DNA from: Undaria pinnatifida
Taxonomy: Eukaryota > Sar > Phaeophyceae > Laminariales > Alariaceae
Direction of reading: 5' to 3'
DNA length: 64,000 bases
Assembly: GCA_012845835.1 (NCBI GenBank)
Contig: JABAKD010000002.1
Location: 26,648,710 to 26,712,709, forward strand
Shown: positions 27,709 through 39,109 of the stretch, piece by piece
Position numbering within the stretch: position 1 is the first letter of the stretch
Layout: every line of letters begins with the position of its first letter
Translations under genes and position numbers: made by a program
The notes under the pieces: generated by a model
The model's input: only the letters and a program-made list of their open reading frames with translations
Told to the model about the DNA's origin: nothing
The model's database searches: none

Positions 27709-28397
27709 AAAATAAAAGGAAAAAAAAAGACAACTGGCAACAAGAGGGAAAAAAAACAGGACAGCGCGAGAAAAACGAAAAAAAAGCACAACAACGACCA
27801 GCCAGCAACTTTTAAAAGCACCAAAGAAGATGGCAGAGGAGGCCATCCACGGGGGGGGGGGGGGGGGGGGCTGATTCTACGATAGCCCCCCCCCCAAAAA
27901 AAACATCGTTTCATAGCTGCTCGACACGAGGAAGGTTACTGCGATAAAAAAAAGTTCTTCACATATTTTGTCGCTTGCAAAGGACTATCGAACGATGACG
28001 TCGGGGTGAGACAAGGGGCACCGCCTTTCAAGAGATACAGCCGGGAGCTGATACACAAAATAAGAGGGAAGAAAAGACAACTGGCAACAAGAGGAAAAAA
28101 AACAGGACCGCGCGAGAAAAACGACAAAAAAAGCACAACAACGACCAGCCAGCAACTATTAAAAGCACCAAAGAAGATGGCAGAGGAGGCCATCCACGGG
28201 GGGGGGGGGGGGGGGGGGGGCTGATTCTACGATAGCCCCCCCCCAAAAAAAAAACATCGTTTCATAGCTGCTCGACACGAGGAAGGTTACTACGATGAAA
28301 AAAAAAGATCTTCACATATTTTGTCGCTCGAAAAGGCCTATCGAACGATGACGTCGGGGTGATAAGGGGCACCGCCTTTCAAGAGATACAGCCGGGA
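27709..28397 (+). repeat. 347-bp tandem duplication with G20 tracts
   Basis: Two units start at 27,709 and 28,056 with AAAATAA. They share GACAACTGGCAACAAGAG, AGCACAACAACGACCAGCCA and AAGATGGCAGAGGAGGCCAT, a run of 20 (27,851-27,870) or 23 (28,198-28,220) G, and the start of a miniature element. The element copy in unit 1 ends where unit 2 begins, so the duplication happened after the element inserted. Confidence 0.9.
27871..28049 (+). mobile_element. M1 miniature element, copy 1 (truncated by duplication)
   Basis: It begins CTGATTCTACGATAGCCCCC and runs through CGTTTCATAGCTGCTCGACA and CTATCGAACGATGACGTCGG to AGATACAGCCGGGAGCTG. There it breaks off at the tandem duplication junction and lacks the second terminal repeat. 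Confidence 0.8.
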
Positions 28398-28461
28398 GCT
28401 GCTTTCAAAACCGGCGATTTCGTCATAGAAAAGTTTGGGGGGGGTTATCGTAGGACGACTC
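28221..28461 (+). mobile_element. M1 miniature element, copy 2 (complete)
   Basis: About 241 bp. The left end is CTGATTCTACGATAGCCCCC; the right end in reverse complement is GAGTCGTCCTACGATAACCC. The imperfect terminal inverted repeats are about 20 bp and pass straight into C or G runs. The inner landmarks are the same as in copy 1, plus CGGCGATTTCGTCATAGAAA. No coding capacity. Confidence 0.85.
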
Positions 28462-29299
28462 GGGGAGATATATGGAGCCATCTTCCTAGAAAGGTCAAAT
28501 GAAGAAAAAAAAACGTTGCGTTGTGATTTCTGTGCGAATCTAGAGAATTGCGTTTGTCTTTTCAATTCCTTGGATTTAGTAACCCCCCCCCTGTTTTCAA
28601 GTATTATATATGGAAAAAGCGTAATGAGCGCCCAAACGTTGGAGGTATCTCTACTATTAGGAGTAGGAACGGTGCTCCGTTTCGCAAGGGATGCGTTGCC
28701 AATGAATGGTCAAATGACTGAGGCAAAATCAACAAATGAGTACGTACGCCTCCCGCTGTCTGGCTCCTTATTGAAGAAAAAGTGTGCGTAAGAATTTTGT
28801 TTTTTGGCGCTCCCCTGAGCCATCCAACCAACGTTGGGGGCATCAACCATGTTGGGTTTCGAATTACCCTACTGTAGGAGGAGTAGGGAGCAATTGCCGC
28901 TCGGTCTATCGCCATCTATCACCTCTGCGCACTGTTCCTGACAACGATGGTGCCCGCCCGTACCGTCGTAGTCGCCCCCGCACCCAACACAGAAACGAAG
29001 CAACACAATTCAACAAGCGAAAGCACATGGATGGACGAAAGGGATGGAAGGGAAAAGTGGAAAGCCGGTTCAGCAAGAACCTGCATATCGGCGGTGGGTG
29101 GTACCGCGGTATCGGCTGGCACTGCACCGCCGAGGGGGGGGGGGTGGAGCAGGCAGTCCAAAGAGCCAAAAAACAAAGAGCAGAAGGTAATCGCAGTAGC
29201 TTGAGGTTACGTAGACCGGTTCTACCTGCTGGTCGGCCTGGTGCCATGCTACTCTGTCTGCCGTCTCGTTCTTGCTTTCTTCAGCAGTGATTTTTCTAC
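28462..29299. other. unannotated stretch next to a LINE tail
   Basis: No gene is recognised. Frames on both strands at 28,784-29,290 lack known motifs. The stretch lies just 3' of the LINE remnant on the minus strand and may include its untranslated tail. Confidence 0.4.
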
Positions 29300-29845
29300 C
29301 CCCCCCCCCCCCGCGCGCGCTTTCTCCTTTGGGCGTCACGCATCCGGGCTGCGCAGCGCTGCAAGCTCTTTTTTCCCTCCTCTACGTGCCACCTGGCCGT
29401 GAACTGTTCGGCTGCTTCGAGGACCTCCCGGTACCACTTGCCCGCCTTCTTTGCCGCATGGACCCACAGTATGGTTTCAACTCCAAGCTGCCGTGGGGAG
29501 TCTTCCGTGGAGCCTTGGTTCGATCGAAACACGGCGAGGTTATCTTTCAAGGTTCCGAGTCGGTTGTTCGGTGGTCCATCTGGTCCCGGGTTTGTTCCAC
29601 CACCTATCTGTGAAAACATCATCCGAGTGGGTAATCGCGCCGTGTTTGGCCGTACCATTGCCCCAGCGAAGGTAAAGACAGCATTTATGGATGGTCGTTT
29701 CGATGCCTTCGCATTTCATCTTATTGAGGGTCTTGGCGTACGCGAGGTTGATGTGGTCGGCACTACGCTGGAAGCCAAGGACTTGGCGGAGGACTTCGAG
29801 GTGCGCCTTTCGGAGCTCAATAATATTGTGGTATGATGGACGAAA
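29300..29845 (-). mobile_element. LINE-type ORF2 C-terminal remnant, copy 1
   Basis: Minus-strand frames encode the region that follows the reverse transcriptase in many non-LTR retrotransposons. IIELRKAHLEVLRQVLGFQR and AYAKTLNKMKCEGIETTIHK come first (29,836 downward). Then, in another frame, come ARLPTRMMFSQIGGG and AAKKAGKWYREVLEAAEQF with ARWH. The pattern LRxxHxxVLRxxLGFQR ... IETTIxK ... RLPxRxMF ... AGxWYRxxxEAxExFxxxWH is a familiar LINE tail, recognised here by memory. The frame change falls near 29,655. The reverse transcriptase and endonuclease parts are absent, so the copy is 5'-truncated and dead. Confidence 0.75.
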
Positions 29846-30799
29846 TAATAAAGCAAAAAAAAAATGAGGCACAAGCCTTAAACGGGAGACGGGGGGGAGG
29901 GGGGGCGGGGGAGGGGTCGGTCGTGTACCCGCAATGCCCATTATCCCTCGTAGAAGTATGATACGGGTACGTACGAGTATACAAAAGCATGAAAATAAGA
30001 AGCTCATATATATGGTGAACACACTGCTATCGGATGGCGAATATTGCACTAAGAAAAGAACCACGGTGGCTTCATTCAGCGGACGACGACGTAAAATGTC
30101 AGCGAACGGGGTACTATAACAACAACAACGAAAACTACGAGAAAAAACTGAAAGGAAGGTTTCCCAGTCGCCCCCCCGGGAAAAAGCATTTTCAAGCTCA
30201 GAAGCAGCAGTATCGCATCATCAACAGAAAAAGGTAAGGGCATTCCCTCCGCAAAAACACCGGGAGGCACAGGCTCGAGCGCTGCTTCGCCGGGGAAGCC
30301 ACCGCACACAGACAGGAGGATGCCATGGAGTGGTGTCGTATCTAGTTATAGATATGAAGAGGGGTCTCGAGAACGGTCCTCGTGAACCCTGTGTAGTATT
30401 TGGCTGTTCCAGGATTTGCGTCGACCCTAGGTCCTAAAATGGTCTCCTGTCGTAGGTGTGGCGGAGGATGGACAGAATCCACCATCCCCATCATATCACC
30501 TGGGAGCTGTCACTTGGAACCTTGCATGCTTCACCTGTACCAAGCCTTGAGCTAAGAAAGACGCGGTCCACGAGGAAAAGCTACCAGGCATTTATACAAC
30601 GTGAAGCGGCGCCTCCCATCACCGATACCTTCTGGTGTCTCCTTCTACTCTCGACAGATTGCATCGACGGCGACGGCATCGGTTGAGCGCTGGACACGCT
30701 GGCCGCGCAGCTTCTTCGGTGTTACAACGAACATTCTGTAAGCGTGGTCGTTGGCTTTTCTTTGTCGGTCGGTGCGCGTTTTCCTCACGTTAAGTCGGT
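29846..30799. other. unannotated stretch
   Basis: No gene is supported. The frames are short and lack motifs. Confidence 0.4.
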
Positions 30800-30804
30800 T
30801 CTTT

Positions 30805-31550
30805 CTGCCCAACGTCATCATCATCATCATCATTCTCACCAGTGGAACACCCAGTGCTCATCCGGGTTCTTCATCCTAGCTACGGGAGTAAAAATTCTGC
30901 GGTGATAAGACTGTGTGTGTTGTCCTCGCCTTTTTTTTGTTCGTGCTTTTTCTATATCATCCCTCCTCTTTCTCCTTTTTTACTTCGTGATTTTTTATCG
31001 TCCATTTTAGTTGGCTTCGCACTTTTTTCTCCCTCATCCCTCCTTTCACGTAACTCAAACCCGGGGTCACCTACAAGCAGGCCCTTTCTCCCCCCTCCCC
31101 ACGACGGTACACGCGCCTTGATTTTTATCGAGGTAAGACTCCAGCTATTTCTTCCCTCGTCGACGCTCTTTTTTTTTTTTTCTCGTTCTCCTTCCCTGGA
31201 CGTGACTCAGATCCTGCTTGGTGAGCCCCTCCCCACGACGGTGCACGCGCCTTGATTTTTATCGCGATAAGACGACTCGCATGCCATTGCGCTTACCCAC
31301 ACGCTGCTAGGAGCTCTCGGCAGTTGACCGTTGATCCCTTTGATTTTTGTATTTTCGAATAAACTCGAAAGCCTGACCCACGTGCGATTTGAACCTCAGA
31401 ACCAATTATATTGTTAACAATAGCGTTCGAGGGTAGTCACTGGACCACCGGGGCGAAAGGCGACATTAAATATTTCTGTTCTTTCTGTCCGACGTCATCA
31501 CCAGTAGAACACCTAGCGCTCATCCCGATTTTTCACCCTAAAGAGATACA
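30805..31550. repeat. pair of dispersed direct repeats with inner tandem unit
   Basis: The word order TTCTTTCTGYCCRACGTCATCA, ACCAGTRGAACACC, CGCTCATCC and TTCAYCCTA is found at 30,798-30,880 and 31,478-31,545. In between, CCCTCCCCACGACGGT with CACGCGCCTTGATTTTTATC occurs twice (about 31,094 and 31,227). Confidence 0.65.
31373..31456 (-). repeat. tRNA-like SINE head, type 2
   Basis: On the minus strand, GGTGGTCCAGTGACTACCCT (A-box-like) is followed by an ATTGTTAACAAT palindrome and GAGGTTCAAATCGCACG (B-box-like). The spacing is tRNA-like, but the acceptor ends do not pair well by eye and no CCA end is visible. A tRNA pseudogene or SINE head is more likely than a working tRNA. Confidence 0.45.
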
Positions 31551-31904
31551 TATATATATATATATATATATCTGGTACAAATTATGTGGTCACACACGAC
31601 TGACTGTAAAACAACAGAGGAATCCAAAACAAATAATCACAATTCAGCGGAGGTAAAACAAACGAAAATGTCAGCGTACCGGGGCACGAATAGTACGAAT
31701 AGCACAGCAAAAAAAGGCAGGCAGGGGCCAAAAAAGAAACTGCGTCTAGTAGTAGCGCAAAACTAAACAAAAAACACAAGAAGAAAAAATATGAAAAAGA
31801 AGAGTTTGTTTTTCCTGGAATGGGACATAAACAGACAAACAAAGGCAGAAAGACGCAACGAGACTGAGAAAAAACAAGGGAACCCTCTCTGTCTCTCTCT
31901 CTCG

Positions 31905-32235
31905 TGGATGCCCTCTCCCTCATCATCATGTCGTGTGCCGCGTAGACTTTGGGCAACTGTGGCGCATCACTGTCCGTATCAACACGAAGAAGGAAGAAAA
32001 GGAGAGGCAGATAGAACGAACGGAAATAACGAAAAGAAAGAAACGAGAGAAACAAGGTCAAGCAAAAAAACAACCACTCATACTCGAACCACAAAGAGAG
32101 AGGGTAAGCACGAGCAGCATAGTTTTCCACCTCTCTGTTGCCTAGACGACCCTGCAGGCTAGCCACACACGGTCTGCCACCTCCTTCCTGTTCCCGTCGA
32201 CAACGGCATCCGATTTCAGTGCTACCGCTGTCGCC
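31905..32235 (-). repeat. dispersed repeat with conserved minus-strand peptide, copy 1
   Basis: The sequence around AGCACGAGCAGCATAGTTTT, AGGCTAGCCACAC and CTGCCACCTCCTTCCTG recurs at 32,925-33,215. On the minus strand both copies read RVASLxxRLGNRxxENYAARA-type sequence (here VASLQGRLGNREVENYAARA), which hints at a former coiled-coil coding segment of a transposon. The longer 264-residue frame around it is rich in Phe/Leu and otherwise unrecognised. Confidence 0.55.
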
Positions 32236-32459
32236 CCCCCCAAGGGCAAAGCGAAGGCAAAAAAGAAAAGAACAAGCTGACCAACAGCAAAAGAAAAACG
32301 AAACTCTCTCGAGATCGAATTTAGAATTGGGGGGCAGCAACAGATAGCACAGGTTCAAAACGCGAGTAACACTCATTCGTTCCTTGCTACACGATACGCC
32401 AGTTTTTGTCTGCTTTCATCGAAAGCGGTATCAGTATTGCTGGCTCCCCCGCCCCCCCT

Positions 32460-32661
32460 CCCCCCCCCCCACACTCCTTTCTCCTTCTGGCCCTTTTTCC
32501 TTCTTCTTGGCGTCCTCGTTTGCGTGCCGTAACCGGCTCTTTTCCACCGCGGCCCTGTGCCACCTCGCCATGAAACCATCCGTCGCTTTGCCGGTCCCCC
32601 GGTATCACTTGCCAGCCTGGTTAGCCGCCGTTGGACATAGCACCGTCTCTACCCCGTGAAA
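32460..32661 (-). mobile_element. LINE-type ORF2 C-terminal remnant, copy 2
   Basis: The minus strand reads GVETVLCPTAANQAGKWYR followed by GFMARWHRAAVEKSRLRHAN. This parallels GVETILWVHAAKKAGKWYR and FTARWH in the remnant at 29.3-29.8 kb. Only the last 60 or so residues are recognisable. A C-rich tract on the plus strand follows the frame in both copies. Confidence 0.6.
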
Positions 32662-32924
32662 CAGATAAACCAAAGAGCAAACAATCGCAAGTGAACAGAG
32701 CAAAGCAAATGAAATTTCAGCGTACCGGGCACGAATAACACAACAGCTCAAAAACAACCAAGAGAAGACAATATACAACTTGTAGTAGAATGAAACAATA
32801 CAACAAGCACAAGAGGGAAAAAACACAATCACTCCTCTGGAGCGTGGGGACATTAACAGACAAATAAAAAAATGCGGAAAAGTCGCGATGAGACAAGACG
32901 AAAAAAAAGTGAATCCCCTCTCGT

Positions 32925-33215
32925 GAATGCCCTCTCTGTCTCATGTGCCGTGCAGGCTTTGGACGAGCGCGGTGCATCGCTGCCAACGCGAAGAAGGAAA
33001 AAGGATAAAGGAGAGGTAGGTAGGTAGAGAATGAAATAACAAAAGAGAGAAAGAGAGAAATAATCCCAAGCACAAACAAAACAAACTACTCGTGCTCATA
33101 CCACAGAGGGGAAGCACGAGCAGCATAGTTTTCCAGTCCCCTGTTACCCAGGCGAGCCTCCAGGCTAGCCACACGGTTTGCCACCTCCTTTCTATTTCCG
33201 TCGACAGCGGGTGTT
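32925..33215 (-). repeat. dispersed repeat with conserved minus-strand peptide, copy 2
   Basis: This is the second copy of the 31,905-32,235 repeat, with AGCACGAGCAGCATAGTTTT at 33,114-33,133. It carries small indels relative to copy 1. A LINE tail separates the two copies. Confidence 0.55.
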
Positions 33216-33475
33216 TGGGTTTTTCTTTACCAAGGCCAGTGACTTTTTGTTTGCCTGATTTTCTTCTCGTCGTATTTTTGTTTGTCATGTTAGTAACGTA
33301 GCGATAGCTTCCGCTCTGCCGAAAAATGCCTCGCACAGCATCCTACCGTCGCTGCTGTCTTACCGAGGTTCCCTTTGAGCTCTTGCGAATACGGCGTCGC
33401 CACCGATTCCTGGGTCACGGCCCGACATATCTCGTGGAAGGGCGATACAGCTATAATACTCGCCTACCCCGGTTT

Positions 33476-33747
33476 GGGATTTGTTTTTTCACGCGAGAGT
33501 TCTTCGACGCCATGGCCCATGTCTGACCGGTCAAGTTCGCTTCTGTCTCCTTATGTATTAGCTATAGCATGTCTCAGACATCTCGACGGCTGTCTGTCAA
33601 GCTATAGCAGCGGGATTTGTTTTTTCACGCGAGAGTTCTTCGACGCCATGGTCCATGTCTGACCGGTCAAGTTCGCTTCTGTCTCCTTATGTATTAGCTA
33701 TAGCATGTCTCAGACATCTCGACGGCTGTCTGTCAAGCGATAGCAGT
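33476..33747. repeat. 136-bp tandem duplication, nearly identical
   Basis: Two units start at 33,476 and 33,612 with GGGATTTGTTTTTTCACGCG and run to TGTCTGTCAAGC(T/G)ATAGCAG. Only about two or three differences are visible, so this is one of the youngest duplications in the window. Confidence 0.95.
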
Positions 33748-34082
33748 TCTTACAAGATACTTACCTGTCACAAATTGCGTGCATGCTTTAGATATGAGAC
33801 CACAGATAGATGTTGCACATACGTTTTTCAGAACAAAAAGCTGGGGTGGCCTATAGCTGTTGCGAAGCGCATGACAAACGGTGGTCTCCATTTCCCTCCA
33901 CTCTTGCAGGCGGGCTTGACCAACCCGAGGTGCAGCCAGAGCCAGAGCCCCTCCTTGGGTATAAAATGCGTCACCTGTGCGCGCACACGATCCGACGCTG
34001 TCACTCTTATCGCAGATAGATTTGCTTTTGTTTTGTTTTTTACCCGCTGATGTTTTCGTTTTTCGTTTTTTATTTTTTTTTG

Positions 34083-34436
34083 AGACGCGTGCTACAGTAG
34101 AGGTAGCGCTTTTCGTCTGAACGAAACGGTTTCTGAAACGACGGGGCTCCTGAACCTCCCCCCCCCCAAAAAAAAACGTCGGACACAGGTTGTAATTATT
34201 GTTACTTTTTTTCCTGCACATGATTCCCAAAAATCGTCGGGAACAGGTTGACAATACTTTTATTTTTTTTGCATGATTCTCATTTTGTACTAGGCCATGG
34301 GGTTTTTCGTATCCGGTATATGGCAGTTTTTTTTCTTCCAAGTCAATTTTTTGGGTTAGGAAGGATGTGTCTCAAGCTCCTAATGTGAGGGGTAGTATTG
34401 GAAAAAAATGCTGCGCCTCTACTATATATATGACAG
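34083..34436 (+). mobile_element. M2 miniature element, copy 1
   Basis: The left end is GACGCGTGCTACAGTAGAGG. The weaker right end in reverse complement contains TAGTAGAGGCGCAGC. The inner landmarks are TTCGTCTGAACGAAACGG, a C/A-rich stretch and ACTAGGCCATGGGGTTTTTC. The GTCGG...ACAGGTTG stretch appears twice inside, so this copy is longer than copy 3. No coding capacity. Confidence 0.65.
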
Positions 34437-34454
34437 CATTCGTCCATTGGCTGA

Positions 34455-34716
34455 CTGATGCTACGATAGCCCCCCCCCCAAAAAAAAAAAAACTGGCGAT
34501 TTTTCTTCAACGAATGTTTCGTGGCTGCTCGACGCGAGGATGGATGCCATGGGAAAAAATATCTTGGCATGCTTTCTTGTTCGCAAAGGGCTATCGAACG
34601 ATGACCTCGGGGTTGGCAAAGGGAACCGTATTTCAGGAGATACGGCAGGGAGCTGGTTTCAAAATCGGCGATTTCGTTACAAAAAAAAAATGGGGGAATC
34701 TACCGTAGAACGAGTC
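34455..34716 (+). mobile_element. M1 miniature element, copy 3
   Basis: It runs from CTGATGCTACGATAGCCCCC to the right end GAATCTACCGTAGAACGAGTC, about 262 bp. The middle has GTTTCGTGGCTGCTCGACGC, CTATCGAACGATGACCTCGG and AGATACGGCAGGGAGCTGG. It lies 18 bp after an M2 copy. Confidence 0.85.
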
Positions 34717-35616
34717 CATTGATTGTACCTTTTTTTTTGGCTGGTTGGTGCCACTTTAGTCTTTAACTGGCATAGCACGGTTTGGTACGAGAATGGACGA
34801 GTTGATTGGCCCGCTTCCAGCCCCTTCTCTGTGTGTTAAGTAGTACAAGTGTGATTTCTGACGCCCCCTCTTTTCCTTGCCACCTGGTTCGACGGCTTTT
34901 TTTTATTTGGTAGTGGCTGATGTACTATGGTTATACTCCCTACCTACGGTAGTACCTGGTATTTGGTGCGAGCAAGCACGAGCGACGTGTCCCCACCTTG
35001 CGCTCTTCCGCCTACATCGCGTATTTTGCATGGGTGGATGCTATCTCGCTTCATTCGTTCGACGCGTGTTTTGCGAAAAGTACTTTATCATGAAAATAGC
35101 AGCAGAAAAACAAAGTACCAGTTGACGAGCTTCCAGTATTTTACAGCCACGCTTGTTCGATGTCGGCATGCTGCACGCATTTTGATTGGTCCCCTCTCCC
35201 CTTTCCTTCTTTGCCCGACAAACCAAAATAGTGCGGGCATGCTGCAGTTCTTTTTTGCTCACCCCCTGTTTTCCAGAATGGTCTTGGCGTGGTCGTTCCT
35301 AGCTATTCACCGCCCATACCGAACGCACGCCTTCTTAGTCTGGTCTCTTACATACAATTTGTGCGATACCGATGACGTACTGTCCGATTCGGTTCCATCG
35401 AGACTCTGGCGCTTATATACGCCTATCAACAGTGAGGCACCTTACAATGGTCGAAGGACCTCTACCATATCATACTCCCTGACCGGGAACTATCGGTGTC
35501 ACCCCCCCCCCTCCCCCCTACCGTACGTCCCGTGTTCGATTTGTTTCGTTTTTTTTTGTTTTTCTAGCTTGATTTCTTGGTGATTGTAGCCACCCTCCCA
35601 GCATCCGAGTCCGGAT
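34717..35616. other. unannotated stretch
   Basis: No gene is recognised. A 218-codon plus-strand frame (34,927-35,583) has no identifiable domain and overlaps another frame, so it is left uncalled. Confidence 0.35.
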
Positions 35617-38400
35617 ATGCTCCCCTCCTACACCCACAACCCAACGGAACACTTCGACAACGCTTCTGGTACCCTCCCCCCCCCCCTACTACCCAATTCT
35701 ACTCCTGTGCAAGCGTTACTCCCACCCCATTCCTACCTCAACATGGACTTCTCCGACCTCCCCAACACGAGCAACTCCCCCAACATTCGCGGAGCAAGGT
35801 ATGCCGCACGGGCCGCCAGCACAGCCGAGGCGCAGGGGGCCGTGCCCGACATCCACACTCTCTTGAACGATCTGGAGCTTACCGCGGCCCACACCCAAGG
35901 CGTGGGCACCCCGGGTGCCGAGCAGGGGACCACCAAACAAGAGGCCGCTTCGAAGGGAACAACCACCCCACACGAGCCGGGGGACACGGCCCAAGAGTTC
36001 GCCACGGCCGCGCGTCGCAGATACGCGTCCTTCAAAGTCCATCGAGAGGAGCTCCTCGCTCAACTGCAACGCAGCAGCGACCTCTTACTCACCCCCCCCC
36101 CCTCTCCCGCGCCTTCCACCAATCATTTCTCACCCGCCTACGCGACGCGAGCTCGGGTGGCGACCACAGCGGTCCAGACGCAGTCATTTCCCCCAACCTC
36201 TGGGCCGGTGGTGGCGCCTGCGGCAACCCAATGCCACCGACACGCATTTTCTATGCGCCAACCTCCGCTGCATTCTGAGCACCCGTAGGCGTTCAGTGTT
36301 TGATATCCCACCGGCGGCACACCGGCTGTTCAACCTATTGCCTTCCGATTCTGACCCATGGGTCGCCCGTGCCGTAGACCGCGCGACGGACGGCGCTTCC
36401 GAGGAATTCAAATTTTCAACCAACACTCTCCTTCTCACCCTCCGGCGCTTCCACAACCTACACGACCCGGGACACCAACACGTGTGGTCCCGCCCCGACC
36501 CCTCCACATTCCCCAACATGAACACGCCTACACCTGTCGCCAGGCCTATTTCCTCCCCTAACGGGACCCACCGCAACGCTGCACACTCCCCCACCTACCC
36601 CAACGCTACTACGCACACACCAAAGCTGCTACTCCGACATCGGCGCATACTCCTCTCCCCGGCACATCAACACGGGCGGCTACGTCTCCTTCGGGCAGGG
36701 GCCTCATGGCGGAAGAAGAGGTCAAAGGTGCCCAGTGGGAGTACGCTGTAATCGACGCGACGAAAACGGAACAGATGCCGCGGGCGTCGACCACTCCCGA
36801 CTCAGTTGGCCTTGGGCGCCTCCTCACCAGCGACAAGCTGGTGCTGGTGCTGGGCGAAATCCTCGCCAGGAGCGACAAGTCTGCCAAGCAGTCCCTGACC
36901 AAATCTCCTTGGGTCTTGAGATGGGACGTTCCCCTCCAAAATTGCTCTACTGCAGAGCCTTAGCTTCGCCGCAAGCACTGACCTCATACCTGCCCAGCCT
37001 CATCGACGACTTTTTCATCCAAGTGCGACGTGCCAAGCGCACACAGGAGCTGCTGAGCATGCTCACGACTGACGTCGACGACGGCAACCAGGACCGCCCG
37101 TTTGCACAACTGACCCGCCTTCGGCGTACCGGACGGCACCAAGTACAGGCTTTTTCTCGCGGGCCTTGAAGGAGCTGACTTCCATCGTGCAGGGCACAAA
37201 GCGCCTGGTCAATTCGAGCGACGCCATTGTCGTACAGATTGTACGTACCATGGTCAGCAGCCCGTTCTCGGCACCTATGCCGACGCTTTTCCCCGGTGCC
37301 CTCATAACAAAGGTGACACCGTACGATAATGTGGAAGGTATGTGCGCAGCGTTTTGAGATGCTGGCGACCATCAAGACCCAGGCGATTAACAGCCAGCGG
37401 TCTCGTGCACGGCTTTTTTAGGTGGACGCATGACACACTCCTCCTCGTTCTGCACCTGCACCGCAGACGCGGTCGCGTGTGCGTTCCAACCCTCTAGCTT
37501 TGAGTGCCGCGGAGGACAACGACCCGCTCCTTGGTGACTACCCCACACTGGCCCCTCGAGAACCACCTAAAAACGCATGAGGTCTCCACGTCACTGAACA
37601 CGAGAGACCCACCGCTCTTCGCACCGCTCCTCACCGGCTCCGCACGTGCGGACGCCCTACGCGACCGCGGAGGTCTCTGCCTCAATTGCGGTGGCCAAGA
37701 CCACACCGTCAAATCCTGCTCGGAGACGTTCCTCAGCACGTGCAGCACGGAAAACTCAGCCCTGGGCATGCTCAACGACAGGGGGAACACATTCCGGCAG
37801 TGGCAGCAGGGAGTGCGCTCCTACTCTACGGGGGACTACGAGCGCCACCTTTCGACGCAACGCAGCCTGACACACCCACGGCAACCACGGCCGTCGCAAC
37901 AACGGTCGGGACAACAACAACGGACGGAACAGACCCCACCACAACAATGGCCACAGCAATAACCGGGGCAGGAGCGGACTCTCCGACAGCTGGGCCGTAG
38001 CCACGGGCATTCGGCACAGCAACTCAACAACCAGCCAACAGTCGCCTGGCCAACAAGTTCAGCAGCGACGACTCCAAGCGCTTCTTCGGCAGCGGCGCAG
38101 CCGCCTTCCACGGCCTTAACGGTGCAGACAAAACACACCCGCCGCGGCTTCCATCATGCGCACCGTCCGGAACCACACGCCGAACAACAACATGAGGCAG
38201 CCGGGGATATTTCGGACTAACTGACTGGCCGGTGGTGGCGAGGCTCTCGCACCTCCGCCTCCAGCATTTTTGGCGATCCCGCAAGGCGCCCGTGTCCTGC
38301 ATGTTTGCCCGACCCCCCCAACCCCCGACCCCAACTCAACAATCCCCCCCCCCTTCACCCCCCCTCAACGCCAACCGCTCGTCCAAGACCTGACTGACCA
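35617..38400 (+). mobile_element. gag-like fossil of an LTR-type element
   Basis: Plus-strand frames encode a Pro/Thr-rich stretch (35,617-36,288) and, further on, a CX2CX4HX4C zinc knuckle (CLNCGGQDHTVKSC, 37,678-37,719) followed by Gln/Arg/Pro-rich sequence. This layout is typical of Gag proteins of retrovirus-like LTR elements, although some LINE first proteins also carry a zinc knuckle. The region is degraded, with several breaks. No protease, polymerase or flanking long terminal repeats could be linked to it. It looks old. Confidence 0.5.
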
Positions 38401-38726
38401 CCTTGCCCAAGCGCTTGCCTAGAGGTGTGGGCGGGAGGAGGCCAAGGCGTCAAGACGCACAGGGCCGCTCAACTCGACGTCTCCCGACGATGAACAACGC
38501 TGCGCTCTGCCAACCACTTGGAGCAGGATTCGTATAAGTTTAGCGTTCGGTGCGATGGGGTGTCGTGTAGGGCGGAGGTCGGCCTTGTTTGAGCCAGGTC
38601 ATCGATGAACCTGCCGACATAGTACATGCTTTGTCCGAGAATGAGTCCGTTAAGAGCACGATGGACGATTTTACTCAGCCACCACAGACCATGCATTGCT
38701 ACACGAGATTTTTGCGCAACGTAGGC

Positions 38727-38977
38727 GACTCGTTCTACGGTAGTCCCCCCAACTTTTCTTCAGCGAAATCGCCGGTTTTTGAAACCAGCTCCCGGCCGTA
38801 CCTCCTGAAGCACGGTGGTGCCTCTTGCCATCCCGAGGTCGTCGTTCGATAATCTTTAGGAAGCAGGAAAATATGTGAAGATAACTAATTCATACCATCC
38901 TTTCCCGTGTCGAGCACTCATGAAACCTTTGTTTAAAAAAATCGCTGTTTTTGGGGGGGGCGTTATCGTAGAATCAA
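38727..38977 (-). mobile_element. M1 miniature element, copy 4
   Basis: Reverse orientation. The end at 38,727 reads GACTCGTTCTACGGTAGTCC and the other end reads GCGTTATCGTAGAATCAA. It contains GAAATCGCCGGTTTTTGAAA and TCGAGCACTCATGAAACC. About 251 bp. Confidence 0.85.
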
Positions 38978-39109
38978 CCAGTCAGGTGTCCCCCTTTAGC
39001 GCAGCGTGGACAGAGATCGTGGTTGTAACTACCACCACTCCCTCCCGCGCCTCTGCCCCCCAACCCCTCCGAGAAAGATCCCTCCCTCTCTCCACCATTA
39101 GCTACACTT

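Noticed and set aside
34927-35583. 218-codon plus-strand frame
   Set aside because: No recognisable domain or homologous copy in the window; it may be chance in a stretch of low stop density.
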